From Azospirillum sp. 47_25 (GTDB lineage Bacteria > Pseudomonadota > Alphaproteobacteria > RF32 > CAG-239): a DNA stretch of 64,000 nt. The DNA is taken from positions 62,001 to 126,000 of the forward strand of contig MNTU01000039.1 of the NCBI GenBank assembly GCA_001917125.1, given 5' to 3'. Of this stretch, positions 54,612-62,906 are shown piece after piece. The notes under the pieces were generated by a model, which worked only from the letters and a program-made list of their open reading frames with translations, searched no databases and had not been told where the DNA came from. The position numbers were made by a program, and so were the translations under genes. The first letter of the stretch is position 1. Each line of letters begins with the position of its first letter.

Positions 54612-55016
54612 ATGAAAGCCGTGACGATTTGGCAGCCTTACGCCGGAGCTGTTGCTGCCGGACTGAAAAGTTATGAAACCCGCAGTTGGCCGACCCGTTA
54701 CCGCGGGCCGATAGCGATTCACGCTTCCGTTCGTCCCGTAAAAGGGGACGCGCGCCGTTTGGCCGAGACCTACGGATTAAAAGCCGAACGGTTCGGAGAA
54801 ATAGTCGCTTATGCCGATTTGACGGATTGTCTGCTGATGACTCCGGATTTAATTGCTGCCCAAAGCCGCCAAGAACTCGATTTCGGCGACTGGCGTCCCG
54901 GGCGATATGCCTGGAGATTGGAAAATATCCGCTTGCCTGGGTATCCGATTAAAGTTGTCGGACGTCAGGGACTATGGAATTTCAATGAACCCCCTCAGCC
55001 GGAAATTGCCTTGTAA
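54612..55016 (+). CDS. ASCH-domain protein
   Basis: The ASCH fold is visible from the start: MKAVTIWQPYAGAVAAGLKS, then YETRSWPTRYRGPIAIHAS and GEIVAYADLTDCLLM, ending with GRYAWRLENIRLPGYPIKVV. ASCH domains bind RNA or modified nucleosides (some are amidohydrolases of modified cytidine). The 134-aa length is common for stand-alone members. It probably shares a transcript with the OB-fold gene; the ribosome site is weak. Confidence 0.85.
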   Translation: MKAVTIWQPYAGAVAAGLKSYETRSWPTRYRGPIAIHASVRPVKGDARRLAETYGLKAERFGEIVAYADLTDCLLMTPDLIAAQSRQELDFGDWRPGRYAWRLENIRLPGYPIKVVGRQGLWNFNEPPQPEIAL

Positions 55017-55085
55017 AATGCGGCACAATAGAGAAGAGAAAATTTTTTGTAACAAAAAATTAACAAAATTGACAAAAATAAATTA

Positions 55086-55114
55086 TTGACGGAATTGTCA
55101 AAAAATGGTATAGT
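55086..55114 (+). promoter_or_regulatory. Promoter with overlapping dyad
   Basis: TTGACG (55086-55091) and TATAGT (55109-55114) have the ideal 17-bp spacing. The -35 box is half of a small inverted repeat, TTGAC-GGAATT-GTCAA (55086-55101), so a repressor could sit on it. Confidence 0.65.
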
Positions 55115-55149
55115 CCTCCCATCATTCACATAAAAAAAGGACTTGCCCA

Positions 55150-55404
55150 ATGTTAAATATTCAGTCTGTAAAAGAAATTGAGACCTTATGCGCCAAGATA
55201 GCCAGCCGCAATAACATTTCTTTTCATGATGCTTTTGAATGCCTGTCTGAAGAACAGCAGGCCGTCTATGACGAATATATGACCCGCCAGTATAAAAATA
55301 AGCTGAACAATATGTTTGGTGCGGATTGGATTAAAAAGGCATCTCCTGTGATGTTGTATAATGTTTCTCTGAAAAATTACAAAAAACATATTTATACTTT
55401 GTAA
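55150..55404 (+). CDS. Small unknown protein
   Basis: The 84-aa protein starts at an ATG 9 nt after AAAGGA. It is mostly helical (VKEIETLCAKIASRNNISFH, then DAFECLSEEQQAVYDEYMTR), soluble, with a basic C-terminus (SLKNYKKHIYTL). It has a clear promoter with a possible operator and a terminator, which supports a real gene. No family is recognised. Confidence 0.7.
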   Translation: MLNIQSVKEIETLCAKIASRNNISFHDAFECLSEEQQAVYDEYMTRQYKNKLNNMFGADWIKKASPVMLYNVSLKNYKKHIYTL

Positions 55405-55452
55405 TTTTTCTTTGCGCCATTCCGGGCTGTGCTCCCTGTCAGCCCGGATATC

Positions 55453-55488
55453 AAAAAGCCTCTTCCCCAAAGAGGCTTTTTTCTTTTT
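55453..55488 (+). terminator. Rho-independent terminator
   Basis: GCCTCTT (55458-55464) pairs with AAGAGGC (55470-55476), flanked by A and T runs. It ends the small gene and separates it from the HAD gene. Confidence 0.88.
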
Positions 55489-55559
55489 CGGCTTTATTTC
55501 TTGCGTTTACTTTTTTGACAGGCATGCTAAACTGCATCTTGAAATTGAGGGAGAAAACC

Positions 55560-56414
55560 ATGGAACAAGCTCTGCCGGAATTGCTGACGCGCTATGACAC
55601 CTTTATTTTGGACAGCAGTCTGACGTTGATTTCACCCTCCGGGGGCTTTTATCCCGGTGTGGAAACAACGCTTTCCCGTCTCATTGAACAGCATAAACAA
55701 GTCATTGTTTTTATTAATCATCCCCTTCCGCCGGAAGCCTGCTTTAAGGAAAGTTTCTGGCAGCCGTGGATTGAGCGAGGTGTTCGTTTTTTTACTTCCG
55801 GCGGTATCTGCCTGAAACTTTTGGCAGAGCAGGGATATTTCAGCTATTTCTTATTTGGCGGCCGTCTTCTGCCGGGCATGATTTTTGCTCCGGAAATAAC
55901 CATGGCGGAATGTGTATATCTTGATTTGCCGGCGCTGCCGCTGGCATTTCTGCCGGCCGAAAATTTAATCCGCACGCCGGAATTTCCTCAGCTTGGTTTT
56001 GCCCCTGACATAACGCCGTTTGCTCCGCTTCTGCGCGAGGCAGCCGCACAGAATAAAGTCCTTTATTGCGCCCGTCCGGCATTGAGTGAAACAATGTTTG
56101 TCGGACAGCGGAAAGTCATTTCCAACAAGGCGATTGTGGATTATTACCGCAGTCAGGGCGGAACGGCGGTTGAAGTCGGCAAACCGGCACCGGCAGCTTA
56201 TGAATATATCTTGCGCAGCCTGCCGCATACCGGTAAAATTCTCTGTGTCGGAGCCGTGCCGGAAATAGATGTCCTCGGTGCCGAGAACCTGAAAAATTCC
56301 GGCTGGGAAGTGTCATCTTTGTTAGTCGGAACATCTGAAAAAAATGCTGCGGAATTGTCCGGCTTATCTCTTCGCCCCGATTATACGACAGCCGGCTTCG
56401 ATTTAATCTCCTGA
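55560..56414 (+). CDS. HAD-superfamily class IIA-like protein
   Basis: ATG at 55560 with GAGGGAG upstream was chosen; an in-frame ATG at 55515 lies before it. The HAD layout is: motif I FILDSSLTLISPSGGFYPGV, motif II region VIVFINHPLPPEA, cap, and motif IV region KILCVGAVPEIDVLGAENLK. The 284-aa length fits the TIGR01459-type IIA subfamily found in alphaproteobacteria. The nucleophile Asp is present (LDSSL), but the second Asp of DxD is Ser and the motif IV acid pair GD is replaced by GA. Phosphatase activity may therefore be lost or altered. Confidence 0.78.
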   Translation: MEQALPELLTRYDTFILDSSLTLISPSGGFYPGVETTLSRLIEQHKQVIVFINHPLPPEACFKESFWQPWIERGVRFFTSGGICLKLLAEQGYFSYFLFGGRLLPGMIFAPEITMAECVYLDLPALPLAFLPAENLIRTPEFPQLGFAPDITPFAPLLREAAAQNKVLYCARPALSETMFVGQRKVISNKAIVDYYRSQGGTAVEVGKPAPAAYEYILRSLPHTGKILCVGAVPEIDVLGAENLKNSGWEVSSLLVGTSEKNAAELSGLSLRPDYTTAGFDLIS

Positions 56415-56441
56415 TTTTGTCTAAATTTTCTGGACTGATTA

Positions 56442-56482
56442 AATAATTTATGTTATCCTGAACGCAGGAAACATAAATTATT
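56442..56482 (+). promoter_or_regulatory. Strong hairpin right before a start codon
   Basis: AATAATTTATGT (56442-56453) pairs with ACATAAATTATT (56471-56482); inside, CCTG (56457-56460) pairs with CAGG (56465-56468) around the loop AACG. The stem ends 5 nt before the ATG at 56488 and there is no free Shine-Dalgarno. It could regulate translation of the next gene. Confidence 0.6.
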
Positions 56483-56487
56483 AAGAT

Positions 56488-56955
56488 ATGAAAAAGCTAT
56501 TGTGTCTTTTCGCGGGAATAACGCTCAGCGTTCTCTCGCTTTCGGCTCAGGATAAATTCGAACGCTTCATCAATCGGCTGAACCGTACCGAAGAAGTCTG
56601 CCGCCGCTTGATTAACACCGGAAACGAATTGAAAAGATTGTCTCCGGTGAAGGAATATGACCGCCAAACCACACAAGTTCGTGTTGTCGGGCGGAGAGTT
56701 AAAAAGGTCACGATCGGTGATGTTGTGATTGTCAATAAAAAAGACCGGGTAGATGTCTATCGTCAGAAAAACGGTTCCCGCAATCGTCTGGCTTTGATTT
56801 CAAAGCTGTATGACAGTGAGCATGTCTATACCGCGGAAGCTTTGGTCACCGGCGGCATTGTTGCCTATAAGGTGGGAATTGTCGTTGAAGATAGGCAGGC
56901 CGTGGTTTTTAAATTGGCAGGTACTCGCATCGCCGAAGAATATGATTTGGAATAA
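56488..56955 (+). CDS. Small exported protein of unknown function (first of pair)
   Basis: A short, strongly hydrophobic signal peptide (MKKLLCLFAGITLSVLSLSA, cut before QDKF) precedes about 135 basic residues (NRTEEVCRRLINTGNELKRL, VRVVGRRVKKVTIGDVVIVN). It looks like a periplasmic or secreted beta-rich protein. I do not recognise a family. The short signal with SLSAQ cleavage, the AT-only leader and the missing ribosome site are reminiscent of Bacteroidota genes. It is followed 24 bp later by a similar exported gene; a strong hairpin precedes it. Confidence 0.72.
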   Translation: MKKLLCLFAGITLSVLSLSAQDKFERFINRLNRTEEVCRRLINTGNELKRLSPVKEYDRQTTQVRVVGRRVKKVTIGDVVIVNKKDRVDVYRQKNGSRNRLALISKLYDSEHVYTAEALVTGGIVAYKVGIVVEDRQAVVFKLAGTRIAEEYDLE

Positions 56956-56979
56956 TAACCCTTTTAATTTTTAATTATT

Positions 56980-57387
56980 ATGAAAAAGTTATTTTTGATG
57001 ATGTTGTTCATCATCGCCGGGGTGACATATATGCATGCCCAGCAAAGCTATGTAACGTCTAAAAAGACGACAGTTACCACTGAAAAGTACAATAAAAGTA
57101 AAATTGTTGCGCTTCAGTGGATTAACCTGCGGATAGAGAGTTATTCAAAATTCTTGCAGGTTTATGAACTGAATCCCCAAACCGGAAAATGGGAAGAAAA
57201 GCAGTATATTCCGCGAAACAAGCCCGGAACGTACAGCTTTCCGAAGACGATGATTTGGCATGAGACACTTCCCCGGAAGTATGTCAGCCACACTGTTAAG
57301 GTAACCGTTACCAACCCGAATGAAGGGGCAGGGGTTTCTGTAACAATGAACGGTTCGGTCAAGGAGTTTTTCTCTCTCAAACCGTAG
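56980..57387 (+). CDS. Small exported protein of unknown function (second of pair)
   Basis: A signal peptide (MKKLFLMMLFIIAGVTYMHA, cut before QQSY) is followed by about 115 residues with a beta-sandwich feel (YELNPQTGKWEEKQYIPRN, then HTVKVTVTNPNEGAGVSVTM). No family is recognised. Like the gene before it, it has no Shine-Dalgarno (leader TTTTTAATTATT) and a Bacteroidota-like signal. The two were perhaps acquired together. A strong terminator follows. Confidence 0.72.
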   Translation: MKKLFLMMLFIIAGVTYMHAQQSYVTSKKTTVTTEKYNKSKIVALQWINLRIESYSKFLQVYELNPQTGKWEEKQYIPRNKPGTYSFPKTMIWHETLPRKYVSHTVKVTVTNPNEGAGVSVTMNGSVKEFFSLKP

Positions 57388-57401
57388 CCGATAACCCTAA
57401 A

Positions 57402-57436
57402 AAAAGGAAAGTTCATTTTGAACTTTCCTTTTTTTT
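57402..57436 (+). terminator. Rho-independent terminator
   Basis: GGAAAGTTC (57406-57414) and GAACTTTCC (57420-57428) with A-rich left flank and T8 right flank. It ends the exported pair. Confidence 0.9.
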
Positions 57437-57486
57437 ATTCTGAGATTATGTTAGAAGAATAAGAGTAACACCAAAAGGGCTTCATC

Positions 57487-59106
57487 ATGAAATATCAGGA
57501 ATATAACGTAAATCAGGCCAAAGGCGTCCGTTTGTTTGAGGCGGTGCGGCTCGACGGCATGATTCTGGAAAAAGGGCACATTCTTAATGATGAAGACATT
57601 ATTCAACTTAAATTGTCCGGTATAAAGCGCATTTTCGGTGCCGAGATGGGCGAGAACGATTTGGATTATCAAACGGCGCTGGGAGTAATTGCCGCCAAAC
57701 TCTGCGGGGAAAATACCGCCTTTGCCGTTAACGAAGACGGACTTTGCCGCATTGTGGCGGATGCCGACGGTATTTTCGTTGCTTCCGACGACCGGATTGC
57801 CAAGTTTAACCGTTTGTCTCCCGTGCTTGTTTTGAATACGGTTCCGCCTTATGCCGAGATTAAATGCGGTGAGGTAATTGCCGAATTGGAGCTGACTGTT
57901 CCGGTTATTTCCGCCGCCGCGGTTGATGAATTTGTTTTCAGCATTTCCGGCAATATACCGCTGCTGCAGGTGATTAATCCGCCGGAACAAAAGGTAACTT
58001 TGCTTTATACCAAATTTTACAATGACAAGACCGAAACCGCCCATTTTACCAACGTCGTTACCAGGCTGGTGCGCAATTTCAAAGGGCTTAACCTGCAATT
58101 TGGCGCTGAGCATGAGGCCAAACACGAGATCGAAAAAGTGGCCGATGTTCTGGAGGTGGCGCTGAAAGGCGACGGCAGTGTCGTCTTCATTATTCCCGGC
58201 AGCCGCAGCGGACACGATGATGACGTTGTTCCTGCCGCCGTGCGTTCGGTAGCCGATGAAATTGTCTGCCGCGGCATTCCGCAAATCGGCGTGCCCGATC
58301 TGCAAATCGCCGTCAAAAAAGATAAAAAAATAATTTTGTTGCCGTTCGATTATGATCGCGTTGATTCGGAATTGACCGGGCATTTTATCAAACAGGCGCT
58401 GGTGAATGAAAAACTGACTCCGGCCGATTTTGCCCGCCCGCAAAATGTGCTGTTGCCGCGCGGGCAGACATACGACGGAGAGGAAGAATTGCTGCGGGCC
58501 GGTACGGCGCAGCACCCGGGTGCGGCAAAAGTTGCCGTCGTTGTTCTTGCCGCCGGCGCCGGTCGGCGGGCCGGGCGCAATAAGCTGCTTTATGAAGTAG
58601 ATGATGAATCGTTGTTTTTGCGGGCTGTCCGCGCAGCCATTCATTCGGAAGCCGGTCCTGTTTTTGTTATCATCGGCGACCATGCGGCGGAGTTTGAAGA
58701 AGCGCTGGAGAATATCGATGTCAATGTCATCTATAATCCTGCTTATCGCTCCGGTATCAAAACCAGCATTAATTTGGGGCTGAAATCCGTTCCCAATTTT
58801 TGCGACGGCGTGCTCCTTCTGCCGGCGGATATGCCGAATATAACGCCCCAGTTTATCAATAAAATGATTAAACAGTTTGATAAAAAAACGGAAAAACAAG
58901 TTGTTACTGCCGCTTTAAACGGCGTTAAAAGCAATCCGGTTATCTGGAGCCGCTCGTTGTATGATGTGGCGGATTTGGTTCCCGAAAATGCGGAACTGCG
59001 CCCGGTGCTGATTGAACATTCGGATTATACCAAAACCGTCAAAGGCGATGAATACATCCTGCTTGACGTTAATTATCCCAATGATTTGGAACAGTTGAAT
59101 AAATAA
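57487..59106 (+). CDS. MoeA-like / MocA-like fusion (molybdopterin-binding plus NTP-transferase)
   Basis: The N-terminal 330 residues follow the molybdopterin-binding (MoeA/MogA-like) fold: ARLVRNFKGL-type linker, then VVFIIPGSRSGHDDDVVPAA and LTGHFIKQALV. From about 350 a nucleotidyltransferase of the MobA/MocA type begins: VAVVVLAAGAGRRAGRNKLL (the GxG..R...K loop), VFVIIGDHAAEFEE, VIYNPAYRSGIKTSINLGL and LLPADMPNITPQFI (the DxP metal site). At 539 aa it is a natural fusion known from alphaproteobacteria, where the second domain is close to CTP:molybdopterin cytidylyltransferase. It would modify the molybdenum cofactor for xanthine-dehydrogenase-type enzymes. No such enzyme gene lies in the window. 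Confidence 0.85.
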   Translation: MKYQEYNVNQAKGVRLFEAVRLDGMILEKGHILNDEDIIQLKLSGIKRIFGAEMGENDLDYQTALGVIAAKLCGENTAFAVNEDGLCRIVADADGIFVASDDRIAKFNRLSPVLVLNTVPPYAEIKCGEVIAELELTVPVISAAAVDEFVFSISGNIPLLQVINPPEQKVTLLYTKFYNDKTETAHFTNVVTRLVRNFKGLNLQFGAEHEAKHEIEKVADVLEVALKGDGSVVFIIPGSRSGHDDDVVPAAVRSVADEIVCRGIPQIGVPDLQIAVKKDKKIILLPFDYDRVDSELTGHFIKQALVNEKLTPADFARPQNVLLPRGQTYDGEEELLRAGTAQHPGAAKVAVVVLAAGAGRRAGRNKLLYEVDDESLFLRAVRAAIHSEAGPVFVIIGDHAAEFEEALENIDVNVIYNPAYRSGIKTSINLGLKSVPNFCDGVLLLPADMPNITPQFINKMIKQFDKKTEKQVVTAALNGVKSNPVIWSRSLYDVADLVPENAELRPVLIEHSDYTKTVKGDEYILLDVNYPNDLEQLNK

Positions 59107-59264
59107 GCTTTATTATTCTTCGGTCGGATGTTGAAAATGAATGTATCCCTGTTTCAGAACCGAAAATAATGACGAACAAGAGACATATCTCAGCCTTAGT
59201 GTTCTGTTTCATTTTCCGGGATTAGGGCGATAAAGCTATTAAACATAATGATAAAGCTTCTTCT

Positions 59265-60314
59265 CTATTGGGAGCGGTATTGTGTCAGTCGAGCCATAGA
59301 AAAAGCTTTGTTATGGACATATCGGGTTTCTTTGGTGTCGGCATGTGGTGATTTCTGAATGGCGGCTTTTTCCATAAACTGATGTTCCATATATTCCTGC
59401 AGTCCGTGGGCATGGGTTTCAGCCGGCTGCATGCAGTATAAATCTTTGTATGTTGAGGATGTTTTATTATTGAGTTCATCCTCATAAAGAGCAGCGTTGA
59501 ACATATCACAGTCAAAAATCCGATTTACCAGAGCATCGTCAAAATTCTGGCCATGCTGCCGATGATGTGTTCCCTCATGGAATAAAACCGATATCCCGAA
59601 CAGATTGTCACTCTCTTGCAGTCGCTCTTCATTAAAGTGAATTTTTCCGTTGTGGTAATAAGCGGCGTTAATATGCGCCTCCTCGTTCAATCCTGCCTTT
59701 CTGCGTTTGGCTCTTTCTTCTTCCGGTGTAAAAAAGACAATCTCCGGTACTGTTCCGTAGACATATTCAAAGGTCTTGGCCGCCTGTTTAATCACGTCTT
59801 TTTTATCTTCGGGAGATATCTCCTGCCAGCTTTTTATTTTATCGGTAATTTCGGGTTGAGACGCAAGCAGGGAGGCATAGCGGTCAGCCAGTTTCCTTTC
59901 GCTCTTCCAAAAACTTTTCGGAAAATCCATGTTGAACAAACAGGCTCTGAGGTTTGCTTCATTTTTCCGGCAGACTTCCAACAGTTCATTGAGTGTTTGA
60001 CGACGGGGAAACAACACATCCATGTAGTCAAGCTTCTGTTCGATAGGGAGTTCTGCAACCTGTGAGGTCGTTAGTTTTGAAAATTGTTCGGCTTTCTGTT
60101 GCCTGAGTTTTCGCCGTGTCTGATAAAGAGGATTATGCTGTTGAACAAGAGCATTGAAGTTAGCCAGCGGAAGTTTTTGCAAGTTGTTATCTGTTATGAT
60201 TTTGCTAATGCGCATTCGGTCTTTGTCCGAATAAGGTACAAAAGAGACTTCTCCGCTATCATTCAGCATAATTTTGCATCGGTCCATCAATGCTTCAAAC
60301 TCGTCAACATTCAT
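59265..60314 (-). CDS. Zincin-like protein with HExxH motif, unknown family
   Basis: ATG at 60314 (MNVDEFEALMDR) was chosen; an in-frame ATG at 60326 is 4 codons upstream. A metalloprotease signature HEGTHHRQH lies near residue 245 in ISVLFHEGTHHRQHGQNF; the downstream Glu-containing helix MQPAETHAHGLQEYMEHQF supplies a plausible third metal ligand. The first 230 residues are helical and basic, with no signal peptide. I do not recognise the family. It follows the small acidic protein gene (60333) on the same strand with 18 bp between, so the two are likely co-expressed. It might be an injected effector-type or phage-like protein, but nothing in the sequence decides that. Confidence 0.7.
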   Translation of the reverse strand: MNVDEFEALMDRCKIMLNDSGEVSFVPYSDKDRMRISKIITDNNLQKLPLANFNALVQQHNPLYQTRRKLRQQKAEQFSKLTTSQVAELPIEQKLDYMDVLFPRRQTLNELLEVCRKNEANLRACLFNMDFPKSFWKSERKLADRYASLLASQPEITDKIKSWQEISPEDKKDVIKQAAKTFEYVYGTVPEIVFFTPEEERAKRRKAGLNEEAHINAAYYHNGKIHFNEERLQESDNLFGISVLFHEGTHHRQHGQNFDDALVNRIFDCDMFNAALYEDELNNKTSSTYKDLYCMQPAETHAHGLQEYMEHQFMEKAAIQKSPHADTKETRYVHNKAFSMARLTQYRSQ

Positions 60315-60332
60315 TATCATCTCCACAATGCT

Positions 60333-60770
60333 TCAGACAAATTCATCGACTTCTTCCAGAATTTTGTTTTTCTCGTAAAGATGTTTCAGATAAGGGTTGT
60401 CCGCCGCATTGTCGTTTTCATCTTCGACAATCGCCTGATTATTGTCATAAACGTTGACCTGGCGGTTTTGATAATTGGGGGAGGGTTCTTCAGTCTCATA
60501 CACGCCGCTGGCGCTGAGAGCCTCTATGGCGCCTGAAGAAACATAAGCCTTTCCCGAGGAAATGCTGCCTTGTTTTTCCTCGTTGTCTTGCCGTGCAAAC
60601 GGCGGTTGCTGGCGTTTATATTCATCAGACTCATCCCGCACCAAAACATTGTTGGTGGTATCCACAACCTCAACAAAGGGATGTCCTTCCGCCCCCGGCG
60701 CATAATGACGTTCTGTGCGTTTTATCGGGGAGGGAGAGCTCGACACTTTTCTAGTAGACGATACATTCAT
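60333..60770 (-). CDS. Disordered acidic protein of unknown function
   Basis: The 145-aa protein is low in hydrophobic residues, rich in Ser, Glu, Asp and Asn, and probably mostly unfolded (RKVSSSPSPIKRTERHYAPG, then VYDNNQAIVEDENDNAADN). It ends in a short helical stretch (NPYLKHLYEKNKILEEVDEF) that could dock on a partner. The ribosome site GGAGAAG precedes the start. It is upstream of the zincin-like gene. No family is recognised. Confidence 0.65.
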   Translation of the reverse strand: MNVSSTRKVSSSPSPIKRTERHYAPGAEGHPFVEVVDTTNNVLVRDESDEYKRQQPPFARQDNEEKQGSISSGKAYVSSGAIEALSASGVYETEEPSPNYQNRQVNVYDNNQAIVEDENDNAADNPYLKHLYEKNKILEEVDEFV

Positions 60771-60855
60771 TGCTCTTCTCCAATGCTATATATCCGATTG
60801 TAACATAATAATTTTATAAAATCCACAAATTTCGGATTTCCCGTTGAAAAGGCAC

Positions 60856-60884
60856 AAAAAAACCGCGGAACCTCAGGCCCGCGG
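60856..60884 (-). terminator. Terminator of the tatA operon
   Basis: Read on the minus strand, CCGCGG (60879-60884) pairs with the second CCGCGG (60863-60868) across a 10-base loop and is followed by T7. It ends the SPOR-M50-nagZ-tatA transcript. Confidence 0.8.
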
Positions 60885-60909
60885 CAACACAAATGCTGTG
60901 CAAAAAGCG

Positions 60910-61158
60910 TTATTCGCCGTCCGTTTTCTCCTCGCCGCCGGTTTGGTTTTCATCCGCGACGGTTTTCTTGGCGGCATTGTCTTTCTTGGTCTTTTCGGCA
61001 ATTTTCTTGTTCAGTTCTTCTTTGCCTTTTTCCAAAGCGGCCATGCCGAGCTTAAGTTTCTCTTCCGCTTCTTTGCGCAAGTCGGGAAGTTTTCCCGCGC
61101 CGAAAATGGCCGCGACGATCAACACGACTAAAAACCATCCCCAAAAACCTGAAAACAT
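60910..61158 (-). CDS. tatA: Twin-arginine translocase subunit TatA/TatE-like
   Basis: The N-terminal membrane helix with the hinge FGAGKLPDL (usual FGxxKLPEL) and an amphipathic helix (RKEAEEKLKLGMAALEKGK) are the TatA pattern, followed by a charged tail with KKDNAAKK. It has 82 aa, a normal size. It follows nagZ with 11 bp spacing. In most alphaproteobacteria tatB and tatC come next; here a terminator follows, so those subunits are elsewhere. It could also be a TatB-like protein, but the short tail favours TatA. Confidence 0.85.
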   Translation of the reverse strand: MFSGFWGWFLVVLIVAAIFGAGKLPDLRKEAEEKLKLGMAALEKGKEELNKKIAEKTKKDNAAKKTVADENQTGGEEKTDGE

Positions 61159-61169
61159 ATCTTTCTCCT

Positions 61170-62240
61170 TTAATCTTTTTGTTGCATGCGATGCAGCACT
61201 TCCGTCGCATCATATTGGCTGTCATAGGTTTCGGCCGGGCCGGTAATTTCATAATATGCCTCAGCCAAAACCTCCGTGTTAAGTTTAGTTTGTATGATAT
61301 TTTTAATCTTGGCAAATCTAATCAGCGATTTATCCGCTAAATTTATACAGGAACGGCAGACTTCTTCCATTTCTGCGGCGTTTCCCGAACAATAGCAGAC
61401 TGCGTCGCACCCGGCCTTCAGCGCTCCGGCTGCTTTTTCGGCGGCTGTTCCGCTCAGCGCTTTCATATCAATGGCATCCGAAATTAATAATCCGTCAAAT
61501 TCAATAATGCCGCGGATAATTTCTCGGATAACCTTGGATGATTGTGTTGCCGGTAAATCATCAACGGCTTCGATAACGACATGAGCCGTCATGCCGGCCG
61601 GTGTCTGATTAAGCTGCCTGAACGGATAAAAGTCTTTTTCCAGTTCTTTAAGCGAAGCCGTGATAACCGGCAGATGCAAATGCGGGTCCGCCTGCGCCCG
61701 TCCGTGTCCCGGCAAATGTTTTATGCAGGGGCAGATACCGTTTGCGGCATATTCCTCCGCCATAACGCCGCCCAGCAGAACAATCAGCTTCTCGTCACTT
61801 CCGAAACAGCGGTTGCGCAGGGCCGGCGTCGTTTCCGGATAGGCAATGTCTAAAACGGGAGCGTAGTTAAAGTTAAAACCTGCCTTATGCAGATCCTGAC
61901 AGGTGAGAATGCTGTGTTCTATTGCAGCACCGATGGCTTTGCCGATGCCTTGCTTGGTTGCTATGTTTCCCAACTGTTCCATTGAAACGATATCATAAAA
62001 GCCGTCTCCCTGCAAACGACGCACCCGTCCGCCTTCTTGGTCAACCGCAATTAAGACGTCATCACGACCGACGGTTTCTTTTATCTCTTTCGTCAGCGCC
62101 TGAATTTGAGCCGGCGAAACAAGGTTTCTGCCGAATAAAGTTACCCCCAGCGGATTATATTTTTCAAACAGACGCTTTTCTGCATCACTAAGCTTGATGG
62201 AACTGCAGGAGAGCATTGCGGCAAGAATTGGCTTTTCCAT
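61170..62240 (-). CDS. nagZ: Beta-N-acetylhexosaminidase (NagZ)
   Basis: This glycoside hydrolase family 3 enzyme removes GlcNAc from anhydromuropeptides in peptidoglycan recycling. Seen are NPLGVTLFGRNLVSP, IAVDQEGGRVRRL, KHLPGHGRAQADPHLHLP (the His/Asp-rich loop; DSH is DPH here) and LLISDAIDMKALSG, where the Asp after Ser is the nucleophile. At 356 aa it is the usual length for NagZ. It sits between an M50 protease gene (10 bp upstream) and tatA; the scpA and scpB genes that often lie between nagZ and tatA are absent. Confidence 0.95.
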   Translation of the reverse strand: MEKPILAAMLSCSSIKLSDAEKRLFEKYNPLGVTLFGRNLVSPAQIQALTKEIKETVGRDDVLIAVDQEGGRVRRLQGDGFYDIVSMEQLGNIATKQGIGKAIGAAIEHSILTCQDLHKAGFNFNYAPVLDIAYPETTPALRNRCFGSDEKLIVLLGGVMAEEYAANGICPCIKHLPGHGRAQADPHLHLPVITASLKELEKDFYPFRQLNQTPAGMTAHVVIEAVDDLPATQSSKVIREIIRGIIEFDGLLISDAIDMKALSGTAAEKAAGALKAGCDAVCYCSGNAAEMEEVCRSCINLADKSLIRFAKIKNIIQTKLNTEVLAEAYYEITGPAETYDSQYDATEVLHRMQQKD

Positions 62241-62249
62241 GACTTACCC

Positions 62250-62906
62250 CTACACCAGCAACGAGAGCAGATAACGGGTCGTGCCGATAAGATAGGTACG
62301 GAACAGATTTAAATCAAGCCCCAAGGCACGTCCGATCTCCGGCATAATGAATATCAGAAAGACAATTGCGGCCAGCCCCGCTTTGCCTGAATTGACATAT
62401 TTAACCGCCCATGGCTCCCGGCTCCAGCCAAAAAGGATTTTCGAACCGTCCAGCGGCGGAATCGGCAGCGCGTTAAACAGTGCGATGATAATGTTAAAAG
62501 CCGCCATATTCAGAAAAAACATATGCAGAATCATCTGCGTGTAAGGGTGTGGAATAAACTGAATAAGCAAAATAAACAGTGCCGAAATTACGGCAACCCA
62601 AATATTCATGATGATGCCCGCGGCTGAAACCAAAATAATCCCCTTGCGGTGATATTTGAGCTTCCTGAAATCAATCGGCACCGGTTTGGCCCAGCCGAAC
62701 ATAATTCCCGCATGGGCAATCCACAGCATCAGCGGCAATAAAAAAGTGCCGAATAAATCGGCATGCTTTAAAGGATTAAGCGACAGACGTCCCTCTTTTT
62801 TGGCCGTATCATCCCCCATGAGCAGCGCCGCATAACCATGAGCGATTTCATGAAGGATGATTGCCGTAAAAATGGCTGTATATTTGAATGTTAAATCCAG
62901 CCACAT
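62250..62906 (-). CDS. Site-2-protease-like M50 metallopeptidase
   Basis: The 218-aa membrane protein has the zinc motif IILHEIAHGYAALLMGDDTA (HExxH), the typical GRLSLNPLKHADLFGT loop, and the second metal motif NALPIPPLDGSKILFG (NxxPxxxxDG). Five or so membrane helices match the compact M50B fold (rhomboid-unrelated). Such proteases cut membrane-bound anti-sigma factors or signal peptides; no partner is seen. It overlaps the SPOR gene stop by one base, so they are coupled. Confidence 0.93.
   Translation of the reverse strand: MWLDLTFKYTAIFTAIILHEIAHGYAALLMGDDTAKKEGRLSLNPLKHADLFGTFLLPLMLWIAHAGIMFGWAKPVPIDFRKLKYHRKGIILVSAAGIIMNIWVAVISALFILLIQFIPHPYTQMILHMFFLNMAAFNIIIALFNALPIPPLDGSKILFGWSREPWAVKYVNSGKAGLAAIVFLIFIMPEIGRALGLDLNLFRTYLIGTTRYLLSLLV

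Noticed and set aside
57451..58899. A 482-codon open frame opposite the MoeA/MocA fusion
   Set aside because: The plus strand encodes recognisable domains; the reverse reading has biased composition and no family.
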